Shown here: positions 59,541 through 64,000 of the stretch, piece by piece
Layout of the letters: every line of letters begins with the position of its first letter
How positions within the stretch are numbered: the first letter of the stretch is position 1
From: an uncultured Erythrobacter sp.
GTDB taxonomy: Bacteria > Pseudomonadota > Alphaproteobacteria > Sphingomonadales > Sphingomonadaceae
NCBI GenBank assembly: GCA_947501215.1
Contig: CANMUS010000002.1
Location: 620,001-684,000 of the forward strand
Reading direction: 5' to 3'
Length of the DNA: 64,000 bases
Made by a program: the position numbers and the translations under genes
Notes under the pieces: model-generated
Told to the model about the DNA's origin: nothing
The model's input: the letters and a program-made list of their open reading frames with translations, nothing else
Databases searched by the model: none

Positions 59541-61444
59541 TATTGATTTATTTCCAGCTCGAAGCCCGGGATTGGCCGGCCACCTGCGTCGTAAAGGTTG
59601 ACGATCGGCGCATCGGACCAGGCATGGCGAACTCGCGTAGCCAAGGCGCCAGCGGGCAGATCGATCACCAGGCGCTGATCATCGAGACTTGGGTAGACGA
59701 ACCGGCAGCTGTCTTGTGTGGACCCGCAAAGCTCCACGCCTAGCGCTGTCGGCCCTCCGTAAGCGGTCAAGTCACCATCAAGATCTTGAAAACCGACGAT
59801 GACCCGGTCGCCTTCGCGAGAGGCGAAAGCGGGTTTCGGCATCGCTCGCCCGGCGAAAGCCTCCGCCAAGCGTAGCCCGAGAGCGTTCTTGTTGGCCGGA
59901 TGGATATCGGTCGGTTCTCCGATATCGATAGCGGTCACCAGATCGGCGTTGCCATCAGCCTGGACCGCGGCAAGCTGCTCCTGCCGCAATCGGGCCCAGC
60001 CGGACTCAACGGGCTCGGCAACCCGCTGGCCGAAGTCCGCCAATTGGACGACCAGCATCTTCGCTTGCTCGCCGAACTGTGCCCGCCAGCCTTCGAACAG
60101 CGTGGTAAGTTTGCGGTCGTAGGCTGGCTGGCCGACATCGGACTCGCCTTGGTACCAGGCTATGGCTGCGAGCCGCATCGGGCCCAGCGGCGCTATCATG
60201 GCATTGTGCATCACACCGGCACCGGCGTTGGCGTCCCATGGTGCACGGGGCGGCACGCCCTCGACGTCGGAGATTGCGTACTCCCAATCAGCGCCCAGCG
60301 GTATGGTGGTATCGCCATTACCCGGCGTGAAGAACAGGCGCTCCGGCCCGCCGAAAAAGCCACCTGTATCCCACATGTTGTTGGCAGCGATGAGAATTTC
60401 GTTCTCGCCTTCGCGCAGGAACTTCCTCGGGACGGTATAAGTCCGCTCGACACCCCAGCCGAAGGTATAACCTACCGGTTCGCCATTCACGAATGTCAGG
60501 TCGAGATCGTCGATAGCACCGATTGACAGGGAGCCATCCTGGGCTGCCTGGTCTTCAGTCAGCATTATGGTTTGGCGCAGCCACACGTTGGCCCGTGGCT
60601 CGGTATCGAGACCGGTTCCTTCCCATTCGTTCCAGAAGGAGAATTGCGGGATTGGAGTCCATTCGAGTTCGTCGGAATTCAACCAGGGCTCGCGGCCACC
60701 GTCCTGCGCCCGCCACCAGGCCTTCCAGCGCGGCACGAAGGCACGGGTCGCCAGGAAGGGGTCTTCGTCGTACGACCGCAGCAATTCCAGCACGTCGGCG
60801 CCCTCCATTGCCGACACACCTTCGGGCGTGAACCAGGCGCGCGCCGCACTCCCACCCCAGTTGGAATGGATGAGACCGACGGGAACGGAAGGATCGAGCG
60901 CACGGAGGCGCTTGCCCATGTAGAAGCAGGCTGCGGAAAATTCGACCACGGAGTCGCTGTCGGCGCCGACCCAGGAGACGGGCTCTGCGAACCGCTTCGC
61001 AGGGACGGGCGCAGTCGCCTTCGGAACCCTGAACAAGCGGATGCCGTCATCGGCCGCCTGCTGTAACTGGTTATAGGTGTCGAGCGCTCGCGCAACCGAA
61101 AGCTCCATGTTCGACTGGCCCGAACACAGGATCACATCTCCGATCAGCATGTCTTCGTAGCGTGTTTCACCCGTGCCGTCCCGCAGCGTCAGGTTAACAC
61201 CCGTGATGCTGGCGGGACGGGCGGGCAGGGTGATCCGGAACCTGCCTTCGGCATCCGCATTCGCACTGGCGCTTGCACCGTTCAGCTCTGCCGTCACGGT
61301 CGCACCGGCTGCACTGCGCCCTTCGAGGACGATCGGTTCACCGCGCTGGAGAACCATTCCTTCGCCATAGCCGGGGCCGAGGACGGGCGCTGCTGCCGCG
61401 CTCGCGGAAAGCGACAAGGCGAGCGTGGCGAGGGCCCAGCGCAT
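59540..61444 (-). CDS. Exported SGNH acetylesterase (sialate O-acetylesterase/CE20-like)
   Basis: A 634-residue esterase with a Sec signal peptide. The SGNH catalytic residues are in CSGQSNMELS (nucleophile Ser111), QGESDVG and DIHPANKNALG (Asp, His). A beta-sandwich domain appears inserted in the middle (WLRQTIMLTEDQA to about the NNMWDTGGFFG region), an arrangement found in plant-polysaccharide acetylesterases of this group. It probably removes acetyl groups from xylan or glucomannan so that hydrolases can act. Its ATG overlaps the xylC stop (TAATG). The CE20 label is tentative. Confidence 0.87.
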   Translation of the reverse strand: MRWALATLALSLSASAAAAPVLGPGYGEGMVLQRGEPIVLEGRSAAGATVTAELNGASASANADAEGRFRITLPARPASITGVNLTLRDGTGETRYEDMLIGDVILCSGQSNMELSVARALDTYNQLQQAADDGIRLFRVPKATAPVPAKRFAEPVSWVGADSDSVVEFSAACFYMGKRLRALDPSVPVGLIHSNWGGSAARAWFTPEGVSAMEGADVLELLRSYDEDPFLATRAFVPRWKAWWRAQDGGREPWLNSDELEWTPIPQFSFWNEWEGTGLDTEPRANVWLRQTIMLTEDQAAQDGSLSIGAIDDLDLTFVNGEPVGYTFGWGVERTYTVPRKFLREGENEILIAANNMWDTGGFFGGPERLFFTPGNGDTTIPLGADWEYAISDVEGVPPRAPWDANAGAGVMHNAMIAPLGPMRLAAIAWYQGESDVGQPAYDRKLTTLFEGWRAQFGEQAKMLVVQLADFGQRVAEPVESGWARLRQEQLAAVQADGNADLVTAIDIGEPTDIHPANKNALGLRLAEAFAGRAMPKPAFASREGDRVIVGFQDLDGDLTAYGGPTALGVELCGSTQDSCRFVYPSLDDQRLVIDLPAGALATRVRHAWSDAPIVNLYDAGGRPIPGFELEINQ

Positions 61445-62319
61445 TATCCCAATTTCGCCTTTGGCTGGGCGAACCCTGCTACAGGCGCTTCGAAGGCAAA
61501 TAGACCACCTGCATCGGGATAGTCCGTCATATCGCTTGGCTCCATATTTTTGGTCGCGCTGGTCGCGTAGCCGGTTCGCAGGTCGCGGCCACCGAAGGCC
61601 ATCTTGGTCACGTCACGCGCGGGAATGTCGATCGTGGTGTCGAGTTCGCCGTCAGGTGTGAAACGCGCAACTCTGCCGCCGAGATAAAGCCCCGTCCACA
61701 CATAGCCTTCGGCATCTACGACCGGACCGTCGGGATAGGAATCCGGAAAAAGCGCGCCGGTATCGGCAAAGGGTCGCACCTCGCCGACGCCGGCCTCAGT
61801 AAGGTCGGCCACGAGAATTCGTTGAGCGGTAGTGTCGGTGAAATAGATGCGGTCGCCCTCCGCATTGACCGCCGGGCCGTTGGTGATCGTGATGCCGTCG
61901 GGTCCGGCGGGACGGATAGTGCCGCGATCGAAGACGTAGAACCTGCCGGATGCCGTGCCTTCGCTATCGTCCATCGATCCGAACCACACGCGCCCCCACG
62001 GATCGGTGCAGGCATCGTTGAGGCGATTGCCTGCAGGTTCGCCGGGGACGTCCATCAGCTTTTCGAAGCGCTTTGCTTCGGAGTCGAAGGTATAGAGCCC
62101 GTCCTTCAGGCCACAGAGCAGGAGCCCGCCTTCCGCCGGTATAGCCCAGCCGATCTGGTCCGGTGCGTCGGCATAGGAATTGCTACCGGTGGCGGGATCG
62201 TAGTGCCACAACCGGTGGCGCTTGATGTCTACAAACCATACGACTTTGCGATCGGCGTCCCAGAGCACGCCTTCGCCGAGCTTGCTTTCCGCTGCCAGAA
62301 CCGTCCTTACCTCGACCAT
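61444..62319 (-). CDS. xylC: SMP-30/gluconolactonase-family xylonolactonase
   Basis: A 291-residue six-bladed beta-propeller lactonase. Family marks are GEGVLWDADRKVVWFVDI (metal-binding Glu), the central Asn/Asp metal ligands in NRLNDACTDPWGRVWFG and DGPVVDAEGYVWTGLY. In the Weimberg pathway it opens xylono-lactone to xylonate. ATG 62319 overlaps the xylB stop (TGATG). The family also includes gluconolactonases; placement directly after xylB is the reason for the name. Confidence 0.92.
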   Translation of the reverse strand: MVEVRTVLAAESKLGEGVLWDADRKVVWFVDIKRHRLWHYDPATGSNSYADAPDQIGWAIPAEGGLLLCGLKDGLYTFDSEAKRFEKLMDVPGEPAGNRLNDACTDPWGRVWFGSMDDSEGTASGRFYVFDRGTIRPAGPDGITITNGPAVNAEGDRIYFTDTTAQRILVADLTEAGVGEVRPFADTGALFPDSYPDGPVVDAEGYVWTGLYLGGRVARFTPDGELDTTIDIPARDVTKMAFGGRDLRTGYATSATKNMEPSDMTDYPDAGGLFAFEAPVAGFAQPKAKLG

Positions 62320-63101
62320 CAGCGCCACCCTCCATCGACCCAATAATTGTGCGCCGTGCAGAACCTCGCGTCGTCGGAGGCGAGAAACATTACCATTGCG
62401 GCGATATCGAACGGCTGAATACGCCCGTCGAGGCACTGTGCGGCAACGATCTCCGCCTCGCCCTCGGGCGTGTACCATTTCATCTGGCGCGGTGTCTGGA
62501 CGTTGCCGGGGATCACCGTATTTACCCGGATATTGTCCCGCCCCAACTCACGAGCCAGGCTGCGGGTAAGCCCCTCGATCGCAGCCTTGGCAGTCTGGTA
62601 GAGCGTGAGGTCCGGCAGGCCCAGATGCCAGCTGATCGACCCCATATTGACGATCGAACCGCCACCCGCATCGCGCATTGCCGGGACGACAGCTTGGGCG
62701 GCGAAGAACTGGTGCTTGAGATTGACGCTCATGCGCTCGTCCCAATAGGCGCTCGAAACCTCGTCGAGTTTGTGGCGGTCGTCGTTCGCCGCATTGTTCA
62801 CGAGAACGTCGCATCCGCCGAGAGCATCGATCATCTGCGCGATCTTGCGTGTGTAGTCGTCGCAGTCGGTAATATCGCAGTGATGGAAGATCGGCTCGAT
62901 CTCGGCGTCCGAGAGCCGTTCGATCAGGGCATGGCTCGGTTTTTCCATGAGATCGACAAAAGCGACCGCAGCGCCCTGCCGAGCGAACCCTTCGACAATA
63001 CCTTCACCGATACCGGACGCACCGCCGCTGATTATAACCTTGCGGCCTCTCAGGCTGGGGTAATTCGCCTGCGCGGCATTCTCGCCATGATGGCCCATCA
63101 A
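62319..63101 (-). CDS. xylB: D-xylose 1-dehydrogenase (NAD+), SDR family
   Basis: A 260-residue short-chain dehydrogenase, the first Weimberg step. Seen: the NAD motif ISGGASGIGEG, NNAANDDRHKLDEV, the catalytic Ser in GSISWHLGLPDL, and YQTAKAAIEG with Tyr and Lys. The long stretches NDDRHKL, YWDERMSVNL, GSISWHLGL and WYTPEGEAEIVAAQCLDGRI match, from memory, the Caulobacter xylose dehydrogenase closely, so the specific name is well supported. A start at the second Met (63098) is equally possible. It precedes xylC with overlapping stop and start. Confidence 0.95.
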   Translation of the reverse strand: MMGHHGENAAQANYPSLRGRKVIISGGASGIGEGIVEGFARQGAAVAFVDLMEKPSHALIERLSDAEIEPIFHHCDITDCDDYTRKIAQMIDALGGCDVLVNNAANDDRHKLDEVSSAYWDERMSVNLKHQFFAAQAVVPAMRDAGGGSIVNMGSISWHLGLPDLTLYQTAKAAIEGLTRSLARELGRDNIRVNTVIPGNVQTPRQMKWYTPEGEAEIVAAQCLDGRIQPFDIAAMVMFLASDDARFCTAHNYWVDGGWR

Positions 63102-63158
63102 CTCGTAGTCCTCGTCCCTCTAGGCGCCACCGGTCCATTGCCCCGGCAGTCGTGCCCG

Positions 63159-64000
63159 TCAAATTCTGTCGATCAAGCCACGCTCGGCCAGATTGGTTGC
63201 GAAAGCGGCAACGCCCATTTGCCAGGGTGTGGCCCTGGATGACAAAGTCACCGTGTTACGCAGCGTCCCGATCCGCTCCGAACTGATCGTGACGACGTCG
63301 CCAACTTTATGCGTGAACCCGGCGCCGGGCTCGTCGCGATCCTGCGTCGGCGCGAACAGCGTGCCGCAAAACAGAACGAATCCGTCCGGATAGTGGTGCT
63401 CCGACAGGCACTGGTCGACCAGATCCGTTGGATCGCGACTGATTTGCGACATGTCGTTCGTGCCTTCGAGCCGGTACCCTTCAGGACCTTCGATGGTCAA
63501 ATCCACACTGGCGGCACGGACATCGTCGAGCGCGTAACTCTCGTCGAAAACGCGGATGAACGGGCCGATCGAGCAACTTGCTGTATTGTCCTTCGCCTTG
63601 GACAAAAGCAGCGCCGAACGACCTTCGAAGTCGCGCAGGTTGACGTCGTTCCCCAAAGTCGCGCCGACAATCTCGCCAGCGCTGTCGCACACCAGCACGA
63701 CCTCGGGCTCGGGATTGTTCCAATTGGAATCCGACCGCACGCCGATTTCTGCACCGTGGCCGACGGAAGACAGCACCGGCGACTTGGAAAAGATTTCCGC
63801 ATCGGGCCCGATCGCCACTTCGAGATACTGCGACCACATTCCTTGGTCGATGAGTGCAGCCTTCAGCTGCATCGCCTCCTCGCTGCCCGGTACCACCGAC
63901 CGGATACCGGAGCCGACTTTATCTTCGAGCTGCGCACGGATCACGGCCGCGCTGGCCGCGTCGCCGCGGGCGCGTTCCTCTATCACTCTTTCGATTGCCG
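63159..64000 (-). CDS. xylX: 2-keto-3-deoxy-D-xylonate dehydratase, N-terminus beyond the window
   Basis: The frame is open to the right edge without a start; about 280 C-terminal residues are visible. It belongs to the fumarylacetoacetate hydrolase family. Stretches such as ERVIEERARGD, LIDQGMWSQYLEVAIGPDAE, SNWNNPEPEVVL, LRDFEGRSALLLSKAKDN and PTQDRDEPGAGFTHKVGD match the Caulobacter XylX protein from memory. It makes 2-oxoglutarate semialdehyde, the substrate of the dehydrogenase at 33098-34672. It precedes xylB by 57 bases and heads the minus-strand operon to 58179. Confidence 0.95.
   Translation of the reverse strand, partial: AIERVIEERARGDAASAAVIRAQLEDKVGSGIRSVVPGSEEAMQLKAALIDQGMWSQYLEVAIGPDAEIFSKSPVLSSVGHGAEIGVRSDSNWNNPEPEVVLVCDSAGEIVGATLGNDVNLRDFEGRSALLLSKAKDNTASCSIGPFIRVFDESYALDDVRAASVDLTIEGPEGYRLEGTNDMSQISRDPTDLVDQCLSEHHYPDGFVLFCGTLFAPTQDRDEPGAGFTHKVGDVVTISSERIGTLRNTVTLSSRATPWQMGVAAFATNLAERGLIDRI

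Overview
The window looks like a chromosomal segment of a GC-rich alphaproteobacterium of the Sphingomonadales, most likely Erythrobacteraceae-like. This rests on recognisable protein families (HflK/HflC/DegP order, Mrp, an SdhAF4-type DUF1674 protein, a Caulobacter-like xylose oxidation pathway, many TonB-system and tryptophan-halogenase-like genes) and on codon use. No rRNA or species marker is present, so the genus is inference.

Region 1 (1-17.3 kb) is ordinary core chromosome: a cut-off DegP/HtrA protease, hflC-hflK, mrp, an orphan molybdenum hydroxylase large subunit, hemH, a cytochrome P450, a DUF1674 protein, rsmB, msrA, a secreted methyltransferase-like protein, a SIMPL lipoprotein behind a perfect RNA hairpin, aguB, an M20 peptidase, folK, an acetyltransferase and tRNA-Lys(TTT).

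Region 2 (17,326-31,149) is a 13.8-kb integrated element. It is bounded by 47-bp direct repeats of the 3' part of tRNA-Lys and carries its own tyrosine integrase beside the right repeat. It encodes an AlpA-type regulator, a primase-polymerase/helicase, a terminase small subunit-like protein, a T7 gp14-like virion core protein and several very small overlapping genes. No large terminase, portal or capsid gene is visible. This is the gene logic of a phage satellite (PICI-like) rather than a complete prophage. Its accessory genes include two adjacent HEPN-like proteins, a secreted nuclease, a Rap1a-like secreted protein, a serine recombinase and a YadA-type trimeric adhesin. A short stretch of hypothetical genes (31.1-33.1 kb) follows, including a truncated DUF3489 remnant.

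Region 3 (33.1-64 kb) is a glucuronoxylan utilisation locus with a full D-xylose oxidation (Weimberg) pathway. Outer-membrane uptake is by a large TonB-dependent receptor. Depolymerisation uses a GH10 xylanase, a GH67 alpha-glucuronidase, two GH3 enzymes, an SGNH acetylesterase and a GH5 mannanase-like enzyme. An MFS sugar transporter serves the inner membrane. Xylose is then processed by XylB, XylC, XylD, XylX (cut by the window end) and a 2-oxoglutarate semialdehyde dehydrogenase. A LacI-type repressor is encoded in the locus, and three near-identical palindromes of the form TGGTAGCGCTACCA lie in its three divergent promoter regions, so the parts appear to form one regulon.

Inside this locus are four flavin-dependent tryptophan-halogenase-like proteins and a cupin/JmjC-like protein. 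Three halogenase-like proteins keep the catalytic Lys and Glu and one has lost both. Their role in xylan use is unexplained, and they are, with the satellite-like island, the most interesting content of the window.
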